Below are positions 44,090-54,107 of a stretch of 64,000 nt of DNA, piece after piece. Position 1 is the stretch's first letter. Each line of letters begins with the position of its first letter. Source of the DNA: Actinomyces haliotis. GTDB lineage: Bacteria > Actinomycetota > Actinomycetes > Actinomycetales > Actinomycetaceae. The stretch covers positions 1 to 64,000 of the forward strand of contig NZ_JACWNA010000018.1 of NCBI RefSeq assembly GCF_015355765.1, in the 5' to 3' direction. The translations under genes were made by a program, and so were the position numbers. The notes under the pieces are model-generated. The model ran no database searches, was not told where the DNA came from, and worked only from the letters and a program-made list of their open reading frames with translations.

Positions 44090-44820
44090 GCCCCGCCCGG
44101 ATCCGGCCCGACCGCCTCGCGGAGTCCGGGCTCCTCCAGACTCACGAGCTCGTCGGCGGCATGGACGAGGTAGGCCGCGGCTCCCTCGCCGGGCCCGTGA
44201 GCGTCGGACTCGCCGTCGTCTCCCGCCGGACCCCCGACGCCTTCCCCGAGGGCCTGGCCGACTCCAAGCAGCTCACGCCGCGGCGCCGCGAGGCGCTCGT
44301 CGAGCCCTGCCGCCAGTGGGTCCTCGACTCCGCCGTCGCCCACGCGAGCCCCGGGGAGATCGACGCCCTCGGGATCGTCGGGGCGCTCCGCCTCGCCGGA
44401 CGACGAGCCCTCGCCCAGGTCGCCTCCCGCGGGCACGCGCCCGACGTCGTCATCCTGGACGGCTCCGCCGACTGGCTCACGGAGCCCGAGCCCGACCTGC
44501 TCTCCGGACTGGCCGCCCCGGCAGCCCCTGCACGGCCGGGACCCGGGGACGACGGTCTCCCGACCGCTCTGATCACCCCGCCCGTGCGCACGGAGGTCAA
44601 GGGGGACGCCCGCTGCGCCGTCGTCGCCGCGGCCTCCGTGCTCGCGAAGGTCGAGCGCGACGCCCTCATGACGGCTCTGCCCGACCCGGGCTACGCGTGG
44701 GCCGCCAACAAGGGCTACGCCTCGGCCGCCCACGTCGACGGGCTCGCACGGCTCGGCGCCTCCGAGCAGCACCGGCGCTCGTGGCGGCTGCCGGGCGTGG
44801 ACCGGTTCACCGCGGGCTGA
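44086..44820 (+). CDS. rnhB: Ribonuclease HII
   Basis: 244 aa. The active site begins [14 protein letters not shown] (Asp26 and Glu27), with a further aspartate in [11 protein letters not shown]. The C-terminal [11 protein letters not shown] and [13 protein letters not shown] complete the family pattern. A 20-residue Pro/Ala/Gly-rich insert follows the second acidic motif. It removes ribonucleotides misincorporated in DNA. GTG overlaps the lepB stop. Confidence 0.95.
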   Translation: MSPARIRPDRLAESGLLQTHELVGGMDEVGRGSLAGPVSVGLAVVSRRTPDAFPEGLADSKQLTPRRREALVEPCRQWVLDSAVAHASPGEIDALGIVGALRLAGRRALAQVASRGHAPDVVILDGSADWLTEPEPDLLSGLAAPAAPARPGPGDDGLPTALITPPVRTEVKGDARCAVVAAASVLAKVERDALMTALPDPGYAWAANKGYASAAHVDGLARLGASEQHRRSWRLPGVDRFTAG

Positions 44821-44870
44821 GAGGCGCCGACAGGCCGTCGGACGGGTTTCGCGCCCGGGCGGGCCGCGGG

Positions 44871-44876
44871 CATGAT
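44871..44876 (+). promoter_or_regulatory. -10 box of the DUF2469 gene
   Basis: CATGAT, 6 nt before GTG 44883; likely leaderless. Confidence 0.5.
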
Positions 44877-44882
44877 GGCCCG

Positions 44883-45188
44883 GTGAGCGCTGAAGACCTG
44901 GAGTCCTACGAGAACGACCTCGAGCTCGACCTCTACCGCGAGTACCGCGACGTGGTCTCGCTCTTCTCCTACGTCGTGGAGACCGAGCGGCGCTTCTACC
45001 TGGCCAACGGCGTCGACGTGCAGGTCCGCACCAACGGCGGAGAGGTCTTCTTCGAGCTCACCCTCGAGGACGCCTGGGTCTGGGACATCTACCGGGCCAG
45101 CCGCTTCGTCAAGTCCGTCCACGTCGTCACCTTCAAGGACGTCAACGTCGAGGAGCTCACCAAGCCGGAGATGGACATCCCGTCCTGA
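44883..45188 (+). CDS. DUF2469 family protein
   Basis: 101 aa, nearly all one acidic, conserved actinobacterial domain: SAEDLESYENDLELDLYREY and FSYVVETERRFYLAN, ending EELTKPEMDIP. It regularly lies between rnhB and yraN in actinobacteria. Function not established. Confidence 0.92.
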   Translation: MSAEDLESYENDLELDLYREYRDVVSLFSYVVETERRFYLANGVDVQVRTNGGEVFFELTLEDAWVWDIYRASRFVKSVHVVTFKDVNVEELTKPEMDIPS

Positions 45189-45287
45189 TCCGGGGGCCGG
45201 CCGCGTCGCGCGGCGGCACCGGCCGTCGCGTCGCGGGGCACCACAGCCTCGCACCCTGACGGGCGCCTCCCCAGCGGCGCAGGGCCG

Positions 45288-45307
45288 GGAGGCGTCCGGA
45301 CGCCTCC
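45288..45307. terminator. Palindrome between the DUF2469 gene and yraN
   Basis: A perfect 20-bp palindrome GGAGGCGTCCGGACGCCTCC. It has no unpaired loop beyond the central bases, but its position fits termination. Confidence 0.55.
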
Positions 45308-45338
45308 GACGCGCAGGCTCGTCGCGGAGGTGATCCGC

Positions 45339-45884
45339 GTGAGCCCACGCACCCAGACCAGGACCGAGACGCACCACGGCCCCGACGCGGCCGACATCGA
45401 GGAGCCCCAACCAGCGGGGTCATGCATGAGGCGGCGCGAGCCCAAGGGCCCGCAGAGCGATCCGCGGGCTGACACCGCGGCACGTCGTCGCGAGGCCGCC
45501 CGCCGCCGGCGCGAGACCGGACGCGCGGGTGAGGAGCTGGCCGCCCGCTACCTCGCCGACGCCGGGTGGACCGTCCTCGACCGCAACTGGCGTCCCGGCG
45601 GCGGGCTGCGCGGCGAGCTCGACGTCGTGGCCCTCGAGCCGCCCGCCCACGGCGGCGGCATGACGCTCGTCGCCGTCGAGGTCAAGACCCGTACCAGCAC
45701 CGCCATGGGCGAGCCCGCCGAGGCCGTCGGCCCCGCCAAGCTCGCTCGGCTCCGCGCCCTCGCCGTCGCCTGGGCGGTCGACCACGAGGTCCTGCGCACG
45801 CCCGTGCGCGTCGACGTCGTGTCCGTCCTGGCGCCGCCCGGGAGAACGCCTCTCGTGCGGCACCACCGCGGGGTCGGGATCTGA
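45339..45884 (+). CDS. YraN/UPF0102 family endonuclease-like protein
   Basis: 181 aa. The core (residues ~55-181) begins RRETGRAGEELAARYLADAG and includes the restriction-like acidic motif GELDVVALE...VAVEVKTR (Asp/Glu-x-Lys). The ~50-residue N-terminus is variable and basic. GTG 45339 is chosen because GGAGG lies 8 nt upstream; a start at ATG 45426 would still keep the domain. yraN-comM-dprA are consecutive with overlapping ends. Confidence 0.88.
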   Translation: MSPRTQTRTETHHGPDAADIEEPQPAGSCMRRREPKGPQSDPRADTAARRREAARRRRETGRAGEELAARYLADAGWTVLDRNWRPGGGLRGELDVVALEPPAHGGGMTLVAVEVKTRTSTAMGEPAEAVGPAKLARLRALAVAWAVDHEVLRTPVRVDVVSVLAPPGRTPLVRHHRGVGI

Positions 45885-47461
45885 TGGGGCTCGCCCGCGC
45901 CCTCGCCGTCACCCTCACCGGGCTCACCGGCCACCTCGTCGAGGTCGAGGCCCACTCCTCCTCGGGGCTGCCGGGCTTCACCCTCGTCGGCCTGCCCGAC
46001 GCCGCCGTGCGCGAGTCACGCGAACGGGTCCGAGCCGCGCTGTCCACGTGCGGCGTGGCCTGGGGCGAGCGCCGCGTGACCGTCAACCTCTCGCCGGCCG
46101 ACCTGCCCAAGACCGGCACCGGCTTCGACGCGGCCCTCGCGCTCGCGGTCCTCGGTGCCCGGGGCGACCTCCCGCGCCGGGGCGTCGAGGCCCTCGCCGG
46201 CACCGTGCTCATCGGCGAGCTGGGGCTCGACGGCACCCTCCACCCCGTGCGCGGGATCCTGCCCGCCGTGCGCGCGGCGGTCGAGGCCGGCGTCACGCAG
46301 GTCGTCGTCGCTGCTGCCGCCGTGCCGGAGGCGTCCCTCGTCCCCGGGGCGCACGTGACCGGCGCCGCCCACCTCGCCGAGGTCATCGAGGCCCTCGGCG
46401 GCGAGGTCCCCAGCCCCGCCACCGAGCTGGCCCGCCGGGCCCGCGACCGCGTGGCCGAGACCGCGTCCCGCCCCGACGCCGCGCCCGAGCGCCGCCGGAC
46501 CCCGGACCTCGCCGACGTCGTCGGCCAGGACGAGGCCCGTCACGCCCTCGAGGTCGCCGCCGCGGGCGGTCACCACCTGCTCCTCGTCGGACCGCCCGGA
46601 GCCGGCAAGACGATGCTCGCGGAGCGACTGCCCTCGATCCTGCCGCCACTGGAGCCCGAGGACGCCGTCACCGTCACCTCCCTGCACTCCGTGGCCGGGC
46701 TCTTCCGTGCTGACACAGGGCTCCTCACCGTGCCGCCGCTGCGCAGCCCTCACCACACCGCGACCCGCGCGGCCGTCATCGGCGGGGGATCGGGCACGCC
46801 CCGCCCGGGGGACGTCTCCCTCGCCCACCGCGGCGTGCTCCTGCTCGACGAGGCCCCGGAGTTCCCCGCCGGCGTCCTCGACTGCCTGCGCCAGCCCCTG
46901 GAGTCCGGTGAGGTCACCATCGACCGCGCCGGAGGCCGGGCCACGTACCCGGCGGCGTTCCAGCTCGTCCTCGCCGCCAACCCCTGCCCCTGCGGGAAGG
47001 CCGGAGGCCGCGGCCTGGAGTGCACGTGCACGTCGCTGCAGCGCCGGCGCTACTTCTCCCGGCTCTCGGGGCCGCTCCTGGACCGCGTCGACATCCAGGT
47101 CGAGGTCGGCCCCGTCTCCGCGGCTGACCTCGCCGACGGGGCACGCGGAGAGCCGAGCGACGTCGTCGCCGCTCGCGTCGCTGAGGCTCGCGAGCGCGCC
47201 GCCCGGCACCTGGACGGCACGCCGTGGCGGCTCATGAGCGAGGTCCCCGGCTCGTGGGTCCGCTCGACCGCCTCGGGCACCGACCCGGCGCTCGTCGGTC
47301 GGCTCATGGGAGCCCTGGACCGCGGCGACCTCTCCCTGCGGGGCGTCGACCGCGTGCTCCGCCTCGCCTGGACGCTCGCCTTCCTCGCAGGACGCGACGC
47401 GCCTGCCCCCACCGACCTCGGGGCCGCCCTGGCCCTGCGCACGAGAGGAGCACGCCCGTGA
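45884..47461 (+). CDS. comM: YifB/ComM family Mg-chelatase-like AAA ATPase
   Basis: 525 aa. An N-terminal ChlI-like domain (residues 1-165, LVEVEAHSSSGLPGFTLVGL) precedes the AAA+ domain with Walker A GPPGAGKTM at 236 and Walker B LLLDEAPEF, then the Mg-chelatase C-terminal domain. A CPCG...CTC cysteine cluster (NPCPCGKAGG) lies near residue 365. ComM is a hexameric helicase that helps integrate DNA during natural transformation in Gram-negatives. It is translationally coupled to yraN (TGATG) and dprA (GTGA). Confidence 0.94.
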   Translation: MGLARALAVTLTGLTGHLVEVEAHSSSGLPGFTLVGLPDAAVRESRERVRAALSTCGVAWGERRVTVNLSPADLPKTGTGFDAALALAVLGARGDLPRRGVEALAGTVLIGELGLDGTLHPVRGILPAVRAAVEAGVTQVVVAAAAVPEASLVPGAHVTGAAHLAEVIEALGGEVPSPATELARRARDRVAETASRPDAAPERRRTPDLADVVGQDEARHALEVAAAGGHHLLLVGPPGAGKTMLAERLPSILPPLEPEDAVTVTSLHSVAGLFRADTGLLTVPPLRSPHHTATRAAVIGGGSGTPRPGDVSLAHRGVLLLDEAPEFPAGVLDCLRQPLESGEVTIDRAGGRATYPAAFQLVLAANPCPCGKAGGRGLECTCTSLQRRRYFSRLSGPLLDRVDIQVEVGPVSAADLADGARGEPSDVVAARVAEARERAARHLDGTPWRLMSEVPGSWVRSTASGTDPALVGRLMGALDRGDLSLRGVDRVLRLAWTLAFLAGRDAPAPTDLGAALALRTRGARP

Positions 47462-48924
47462 CGACGAGCAGCGTCAGCACCACGGACACTGAGGACGCGG
47501 CACCCACAACCTCGGTGACGAGCACCGTGAGCCCGCAGCCCGCTGTGACCAACGGTCCGTCCCGTGCCCCCGGGGAGGCGCGCCCCGCTGCCAGGGGCCG
47601 GCCAGCCGCGCCCCCGAGACGGACCGCCGCCACCAGCGGACCTCGAGCCGGGGCCGACCGACTGCGTCGTCTCCTCGAGGCCGGGGACGCCGACCTCCTG
47701 CGTGCCTCGTGGTCCCGGCTCACCGAGCCCGCCGACCTCGCCCCCACCGCCCTGATGACCGCTCTCGGCCCGGTGCACGCCACCCGCTGGCTGCTCGAGG
47801 AGGCCCTCGACGCCGACGGCGCGCCCAGATCGGCACCCCGCCCGCCCCTGCCACCGCGGGGCGACGCCGCGGCCGCCTCCGCCTGGTGGGCGCGAGCCGC
47901 TGGCCGCTGGGCGCCCCGCCTCGACGGGCTCGACGTCCGCCGCGAGATCGACGTCCTCGAGCACCTCGGCGGCACCCTCCTCGTCCCCGGCGACGAGACA
48001 TGGCCCGTGGGCCTCGACGAGCTCGAGCAGCCACCACACTGCCTCTGGCTGCGAGGAGACCCGTGGGCACTCACCGGACGCGACCGGTCGGGAGCGGCCC
48101 CGGCCGCCGGAGGCTTGGGAGCCGGGCAGCTCCTCGCCCTCGTCGGCGCCCGCGACTCGAGCCCCTACGGCGAGCGAGTCGCCTCGATGACGGCCCGCGA
48201 GCTCGTCGAGCGGGGAGCCGTCGTCGTCTCCGGAGGCGCGTACGGCATCGACGCCGCCGCGCACCGCGGAGCCCTGTCAGCCCCGACCGGCGCCGGCCGG
48301 GCGGCGGGGACGACGGTCGCCGTCTCCGCCGGGGGAGTGGACCGCCTCTATCCGGCGGGCAACGCGGACCTCCTGCGAGCCGTCATCGAGGCCGGCGCGC
48401 TCGTCGCCGAGGTCCCGCCGGGGAGCCAGCCCGCCCGGCACCGCTTCCTCACCCGCAACCGGCTCATCGCCGCGCTCGCGGGTGCCACCGTCGTCGTCGA
48501 GGCGGCCTGGCGCTCCGGGGCCCTGTCCACCGCGCGTCACGCCCGCGACCTCGGGCGCCCCCTCGGCGCCGTGCCCGGCCCGGTCACCTCGATGGGGTCA
48601 GTGGGGTGTCACCGGCTCCTGCGCGAGGGCGCCGTCTGCGTCACCGACGCCGCGGAGGCGCTCGAGCTCGTGCTCCCTCTCGGCGCCACCGACCCGGACG
48701 CCGCCAAGGCCGCCGACCCGGCCCTGGCCGGTTTTGGCCTCCTCGACGGGCTCGACGGTGACGCCGCCGCGGTCCTCGACGCCATGCCCGCACGGGGCTC
48801 CGCCACGCCCGAGTCCCTCGCCCGGGCCGCCGGGCTCTCCGTGCGCGAGGCGACCGCGGCGCTCGGCCTCCTCGAGCTCGCCGGCCGGGTGCGCTCTGAC
48901 GGCGGCCGCTGGCGGCGCGCGTAG
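47458..48924 (+). CDS. dprA: DNA-processing protein DprA
   Basis: 488 aa, longer than the usual 280-390 because of ~65 low-complexity Thr/Pro/Ala-rich residues at the N-terminus and inserts. The Rossmann-like domain shows VGARDSSPYGERVASMTARE and SGGAYGIDAAAHRGAL, then FLTRNRLIAAL and VPGPVTSMGSVGCHRLL. The C-terminal winged helix is around residues 430-488. DprA loads RecA on incoming single-stranded DNA. Its stop codon TAG forms part of the xerC -10 box (TAGCCT). Confidence 0.95.
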   Translation: MTTSSVSTTDTEDAAPTTSVTSTVSPQPAVTNGPSRAPGEARPAARGRPAAPPRRTAATSGPRAGADRLRRLLEAGDADLLRASWSRLTEPADLAPTALMTALGPVHATRWLLEEALDADGAPRSAPRPPLPPRGDAAAASAWWARAAGRWAPRLDGLDVRREIDVLEHLGGTLLVPGDETWPVGLDELEQPPHCLWLRGDPWALTGRDRSGAAPAAGGLGAGQLLALVGARDSSPYGERVASMTARELVERGAVVVSGGAYGIDAAAHRGALSAPTGAGRAAGTTVAVSAGGVDRLYPAGNADLLRAVIEAGALVAEVPPGSQPARHRFLTRNRLIAALAGATVVVEAAWRSGALSTARHARDLGRPLGAVPGPVTSMGSVGCHRLLREGAVCVTDAAEALELVLPLGATDPDAAKAADPALAGFGLLDGLDGDAAAVLDAMPARGSATPESLARAAGLSVREATAALGLLELAGRVRSDGGRWRRA

Positions 48925-48927
48925 CCT
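48922..48927 (+). promoter_or_regulatory. -10 box of xerC overlapping the dprA stop
   Basis: TAGCCT begins with the dprA stop codon TAG and ends 6 nt before the xerC ATG; leaderless pattern. Confidence 0.55.
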
Positions 48928-48933
48928 GGGGGC

Positions 48934-49971
48934 ATGCCGGAGCACAACGACAGGGGGGCCGCGCGCGCGCTGCCGGACACGCGCGGCGAGCTCATCGACG
49001 CCTGGTTCCGCCACCTCTCGCTCCAACGGGGCCTCTCCGAGCACACCGTGCGCGCCTACTGCGGCGACCTCGAGGACCTCCTCACCTTCCTCGGCGTCGG
49101 CCCGGGGGAGACCGAGCCGGTTGACGGCGCCCTCGCCAGCCTCGACCTCGCCGACCTGCGCGCGTGGCTCGCCGAGCTCGCCGCCTCCGGGCACTCCCGC
49201 GCCACGATCGCCCGACGCGCCGCCGCCTGCCGTACCTTCTCGACCTGGGCGCACCGAACCGGTCTCCTTCGCAGCGACGTCGGTGCGCGCCTGCGCTCAC
49301 CGCGGGCCGACAACCGCTTGCCCTCCGTCCTCACCCGCGAGCAGGCTGAGCGTCTCCTCGCCGTCGCCACCGAGCGGGCCGGGGGCTCGGGGACCTCGGG
49401 CGCGGGCTCACCCGCCGGCGCCCCGGCGAACCTGGACGACCAGGACGAGTCGGCGGCCGCCCGCGAGCACGCCCTCGCCACGCGTGACCGCGCCCTCCTC
49501 GAGCTGCTCTACGCCACCGGCGTGCGCGTGTCCGAGCTGTGCGGCCTCGACGTCAGCGACCTCGACCGCTCGACCCGCACGCTCCGCGTCCTCGGCAAGG
49601 GCAACAAGGAGCGCACCGTCCCCTACGGGACCCCCGCGGCCCGGGCCGTCGACGCGTGGCTCGCCGAGCGCCCCGCACTCGCCGCCGCCGACGCCGGGGA
49701 CGCGCTCCTGCTCGGCGCGCGCGGACGCCGCATCGACCCGCGCGCCGTGCGCGACGTCGTCCACCGCGCCGCGGCAGCCGCCGACGTGCCCGATCTCGGA
49801 CCGCACGGTCTGCGGCACTCGGCCGCGACCCACGTCCTGTCCGGGGGTGCGGACCTGCGCAGTGTCCAGGAGCTCCTCGGGCACTCCTCCCTCGCCACGA
49901 CCCAGCGCTACACGCACGTCTCCGCCGAGCGCCTGCGCAGCGTCTACGAGCAGGCGTTCCCCCGGGCCTGA
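48934..49971 (+). CDS. xerC: Tyrosine recombinase XerC
   Basis: 345 aa. An N-terminal SAM-like core-binding domain (~20-115) and the catalytic domain with Arg198 (GVRVSEL), His291/Arg294 ([10 protein letters not shown]), His317 (LLGHSS) and Tyr326 (TTQRYTHV). All catalytic residues are present. A ~30-residue Gly/Ser/Ala-rich insert lies near 148-172. It resolves chromosome dimers at dif with XerD. The conserved location after dprA argues for a housekeeping XerC, not a phage integrase. Confidence 0.94.
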   Translation: MPEHNDRGAARALPDTRGELIDAWFRHLSLQRGLSEHTVRAYCGDLEDLLTFLGVGPGETEPVDGALASLDLADLRAWLAELAASGHSRATIARRAAACRTFSTWAHRTGLLRSDVGARLRSPRADNRLPSVLTREQAERLLAVATERAGGSGTSGAGSPAGAPANLDDQDESAAAREHALATRDRALLELLYATGVRVSELCGLDVSDLDRSTRTLRVLGKGNKERTVPYGTPAARAVDAWLAERPALAAADAGDALLLGARGRRIDPRAVRDVVHRAAAAADVPDLGPHGLRHSAATHVLSGGADLRSVQELLGHSSLATTQRYTHVSAERLRSVYEQAFPRA

Positions 49972-50048
49972 CGACCAACGCCGCCGCTCGACGACGCACA
50001 CCGGCCGCGCAGGGCCTCGCGCCCAGCGACCTGGCACGCCCGGCCCGC

Positions 50049-50705
50049 TCAGTCCTCGCCTCCGACCGGCTTGAGCCGGATGACCGGCGGGGAGATGAGC
50101 CGCAGCGGGTTGACGTACTCCTTCGGGCCGGTCCGCGCGCCCCAGTGGAGCGCGCTGGCGCCGTCGGAGCGGTGCCCCGGCAGGAGCGTGCCGATGACCT
50201 GGCCCCGGGCGACGACCTCGCCGGCCTCGACGCTCGCCTCCACGGGCTCGTAGGTGGTGCGGATCCCGTCGGCGTGGTCGATGGAGACGACCGGCTTCCC
50301 GGCGACCGTGCCCGCGAAGGCGACGGTGCCGTCGGCGGCTGCGAGGACGGGTGAACCAGCGGCGAGGGACAGGTCGACGCCGCGGTGCCCCGAGCCCCAC
50401 CGGGCGGCGGGCGGGGCGAAGTCCTCGAGGACGACGCCGAGCGCGCCCGTCGGCCATCCGTAGTCCCCGCGCGGCGACGGAGCGGCGACCGTGGCCACCG
50501 CCCGGGGCGCCGTCGGCTCCTCCGAGACCGCCGGCGCGGCAGGGCTGAGGAGGAGCCCCGACACGGAGACGAGCCCCACGAGGACCGCGGCGAGGCGACG
50601 TCGCTTTGGGCGCCCTCGGTCCGGGGCGTCGGCGCCGCGGGTGGGACGGACGGTGCTCGGAGCGCCGTGGACGTTGCGGGGACTGCCTGGGGCTGCGCTG
50701 CTCAT
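50049..50705 (-). CDS. Secreted M23 family metallopeptidase
   Basis: 218 aa. A basic N-terminus and hydrophobic segment (~40-60, LAAVLVGLVSVSGLLLSPAAP) form a long signal peptide. The LytM domain shows the zinc ligands in GHRGVDLSLAAGSPVLAAAD (His, Asp) and the final ALHWGAR. The first histidine of the usual HxH is replaced by Ala, a variant also seen in actinobacterial relatives, so activity is uncertain; it may act on peptidoglycan or as a scaffold. Convergent with xerC. Confidence 0.88.
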   Translation of the reverse strand: MSSAAPGSPRNVHGAPSTVRPTRGADAPDRGRPKRRRLAAVLVGLVSVSGLLLSPAAPAVSEEPTAPRAVATVAAPSPRGDYGWPTGALGVVLEDFAPPAARWGSGHRGVDLSLAAGSPVLAAADGTVAFAGTVAGKPVVSIDHADGIRTTYEPVEASVEAGEVVARGQVIGTLLPGHRSDGASALHWGARTGPKEYVNPLRLISPPVIRLKPVGGED

Positions 50706-51300
50706 GACGCGAGCATCCCGGGCTCGCCGCCGGGTGCGCCGCGGTGCTCCTCGGGGCTGTGGAAACGGCGCCCAGGGCACGGTCCTGTGGAGCCCGCCAC
50801 CGCCCTGTGGCTCCCGCGCTGGTGCACGCGGCCCCGCTCGCACCACCTGGCACGTGACGGGTACGACACCACGGGAGCCCTGGAATGACGCGGATCCGCG
50901 GAGGTCGCCCTTCTCCGCTGTGGTAGCCTCGCCCACGCAGTCGTCTGAGGTTCGTCCCCCGGACTCGTCCGGATCGGACCGCAGCGGCTGACTTCGCGTG
51001 CCCGTACCCGGCGCCCGAGCGGATCGCTCCGCCCAAGGACCGGGAGCCCTTTCGGACCCGCGGCCGAGGTCCCGCCTCCCCTCACCCGAGGACGGCGGGC
51101 GGCCGTGAGTCGCGGGCACCAGGCCCCATCGCGGGCGGTCCTCCCGGACCGGCCGACGAGCCGCGGCCCGCCCCGAGCGGGTCCTCCGGTCAAAGGGGAT
51201 CAACCACCACAACCCGGGACGCCGTCGCGCCAGCGACGGGCACCGTCCCCTGATGAACTGCGCGCCGGGCAACCTCCCGGTCGCGCGCGAAAGGACCGTC
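50706..51300 (+). other. rpsB promoter and long structured 5' leader
   Basis: No gene is evident in this 595-bp stretch. A TAGCCT -10-like box (50924-50929) would give a leader of about 365 nt. The leader is rich in inverted repeats: GACCGG/CCGGTC (51147-51152, 51186-51191), CGTCGC/GCGACG (51223-51238), and a hairpin CCGGG-CAACCT-CCCGG extended by GCGCG pairs (about 51261-51288). The last ends 2 nt before the rpsB Shine-Dalgarno AAAGGA. Ribosomal S2 operons are often autoregulated by leader RNA; whether that holds here is inference. Confidence 0.5.
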
Positions 51301-52164
<864 letters not shown>

Positions 52165-52206
52165 GCTCCCTCCAGCACCCGACACCAGCTTCCAAGGAGA
52201 CAATCC

Positions 52207-53046
52207 ATGGCGAACTACACCACCGCTGACATCAAGGCGCTGCGCGAGAAGACCGGCGCCGGCATGCTCGACGTCAAGAAGGCCCTCGACGAGGCCAACG
52301 GCGACGCCGAGAAGGCCATCGAGATCATCCGCGTCAAGGGCCTCAAGGGCATCGCCAAGCGCGAGGGCCGCTCGGCCTCCGCCGGCCTCATCGCCGCCAA
52401 GGTCGTCGACTCCGCCGAGGGCCAGACCGGCGTCATCGTCGAGATCAACGCCGAGACCGACTTCGTCGCCAAGAACGAGAAGTTCATCGAGTTCTCGGAC
52501 AAGGTCCTCGCGGCCGCCGTCGAGTCCGGCGCCGAGGACGTCGAGGCCCTCAACGAGGTGTCCGTCGACGGCCAGACCGTCAAGGAGCTCACCGACGGCA
52601 TGCAGGCCGTCATCGGCGAGAAGATCGTCGTCCGTCGCGTCGGTCGCCTCTCTGCCCCCGCCGTCGAGCTCTACCTGCACCGCACCAACCCCGACCTGCC
52701 CGCCCAGGTCGCCGTCCTCGTGGGCACCGACGCCAAGGGCGCCGAGGCCGCGCACGACATCGCGATGCACGTGGCCGCCTACTCCCCGCTCTACCTCACC
52801 CGCGAGGACGTGCCCGAGGACGTCGTCGCCAAGGAGCGCGAGATCGCCGAGGAGACCACGCGCGCCGAGGGCAAGCCCGAGAAGGCCATCCCGAAGATCG
52901 TCGAGGGCCGCCTGAACGGCTACTTCAAGGAGAACTGCCTCGTCGACCAGGCCTTCGCCAAGGACCCCAAGACCACGGTCGGCAAGGTCATCGAGGCCAC
53001 CGGCGGCACGGTCACCGGCTTCCTCCGCTTCCGCGTCGGCGCCTGA
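52207..53046 (+). CDS. tsf: Elongation factor Ts
   Basis: 279 aa, full length. The N-terminal UBA-like domain (TTADIKALREKTGAGMLDVK) leads to the core with TDFVAKNEKF and the late FKENCLVDQAFAKD. It exchanges GDP for GTP on EF-Tu. It follows rpsB with AAGGAGA upstream and is closed by a 15-bp hairpin. Confidence 0.97.
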   Translation: MANYTTADIKALREKTGAGMLDVKKALDEANGDAEKAIEIIRVKGLKGIAKREGRSASAGLIAAKVVDSAEGQTGVIVEINAETDFVAKNEKFIEFSDKVLAAAVESGAEDVEALNEVSVDGQTVKELTDGMQAVIGEKIVVRRVGRLSAPAVELYLHRTNPDLPAQVAVLVGTDAKGAEAAHDIAMHVAAYSPLYLTREDVPEDVVAKEREIAEETTRAEGKPEKAIPKIVEGRLNGYFKENCLVDQAFAKDPKTTVGKVIEATGGTVTGFLRFRVGA

Positions 53047-53102
53047 TCGCGCCAACGCGCTGACGGCCGCCCCGGTCCACGAGGCGGATCCGCAGACAGG
53101 CA

Positions 53103-53134
53103 GGACCCCCGCGAGCCACGGCTCGCGGGGGTCC
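53103..53134. terminator. Terminator after tsf
   Basis: GGACCCCCGCGAGCC / GGCTCGCGGGGGTCC, a perfect 15-bp stem with a minimal loop. Confidence 0.88.
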
Positions 53135-53236
53135 CGCGCGTGCCGGGGCCGGTGCGAGCGGGCGCCGCACGGCCGTGACCTGCCGCTCGCGCGGCGCTGC
53201 GCGGGCCCCGCGCCCGCAGCCCTCTCGAGAACCGGG

Positions 53237-53242
53237 TAGGCT
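53237..53242 (+). promoter_or_regulatory. -10 box of pyrH
   Basis: TAGGCT, 69 nt before the pyrH ATG; the ATG has its own AGGAG site. Confidence 0.5.
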
Positions 53243-53311
53243 CGCCCGGAGGTGCGCGTCCGCGCGCCCGAGGGCCCCGCACCGGGGCGTGAGACCCAGG
53301 AGAGAGCACCG

Positions 53312-54052
53312 ATGACCGCCGAGTCCGAGACTGCCACCACCACCAGGCCGCGCCGCGTCCTGCTCAAGCTCTCCGGTGAGGTCTTCGGCGGGGGCAAGGT
53401 CGGCGTGGACGCGGACGTCGTCGCTGACGCCGCCCGCCAGATCGCCGACGCGGTCCAGCAGGGCGTCCAGGTCGCCGTCGTCGTCGGCGGTGGCAACTTC
53501 TTCCGCGGCGCCGACCTGTCCACCCGCGGCATGGACCGCGCCCGCGCCGACTACATGGGCATGCTGGGCACCGTCATGAACGCCCTCGCCCTCCAGGACT
53601 TCATCGAGAAGGCCGGCGTCCCCGCCCGCGTCCAGTCCGCGATCGCGATGACCCAGGTCGCCGAGCCCTACATCCCGCTGCGCGCCATCCGCCACATGCA
53701 GAAGGGCCGCGTCGTCGTGTTCGGCGCCGGCGCCGGCCTGCCCTACTTCTCCACGGACACCGTCTCCGCCCAGCGCGCCCTCGAGACCCGCTGCGATGAG
53801 CTCCTCGTCGGCAAGAACGGCGTGGACGGCGTCTACACCGCCGACCCGCGCAAGGACCCCAGCGCCGAGCTCCTCGAGACCCTCACGTACGAGCGCGCCC
53901 TCGTCGACGGCCTCCAGGTCCTCGACGCCTCCGCCTTCGCCATGAGCCGCGACAACGGCCTGTCCATGCGCGTCTTCGGCATGGGTGAGCCCGGCAACAT
54001 CACCCGCGCCCTCCTGGGCGAGAAGATCGGCACCCTCGTCACCCGCGACTGA
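53312..54052 (+). CDS. pyrH: UMP kinase
   Basis: 246 aa of the amino-acid-kinase fold. [12 protein letters not shown] starts the phosphate-binding part, [11 protein letters not shown] and [12 protein letters not shown] are the UMP site, and [20 protein letters not shown] the ATP site. It converts UMP to UDP and is usually activated by GTP and inhibited by UTP. ATG 53312 has AGGAG 9 nt upstream. frr follows after 55 bp. Confidence 0.97.
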   Translation: MTAESETATTTRPRRVLLKLSGEVFGGGKVGVDADVVADAARQIADAVQQGVQVAVVVGGGNFFRGADLSTRGMDRARADYMGMLGTVMNALALQDFIEKAGVPARVQSAIAMTQVAEPYIPLRAIRHMQKGRVVVFGAGAGLPYFSTDTVSAQRALETRCDELLVGKNGVDGVYTADPRKDPSAELLETLTYERALVDGLQVLDASAFAMSRDNGLSMRVFGMGEPGNITRALLGEKIGTLVTRD

Positions 54053-54107
54053 GACCGGCCCCGGCTCACCGCCCCACCAGCCACACCAACGGAAAGGTTC
54101 CACCCCG

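Noticed and set aside
48934-49971. xerC as an integrase of a mobile element
   Set aside because: It lies in the conserved dprA-xerC-M23-rpsB order, has no attachment-site repeats, and no phage or plasmid genes surround it.
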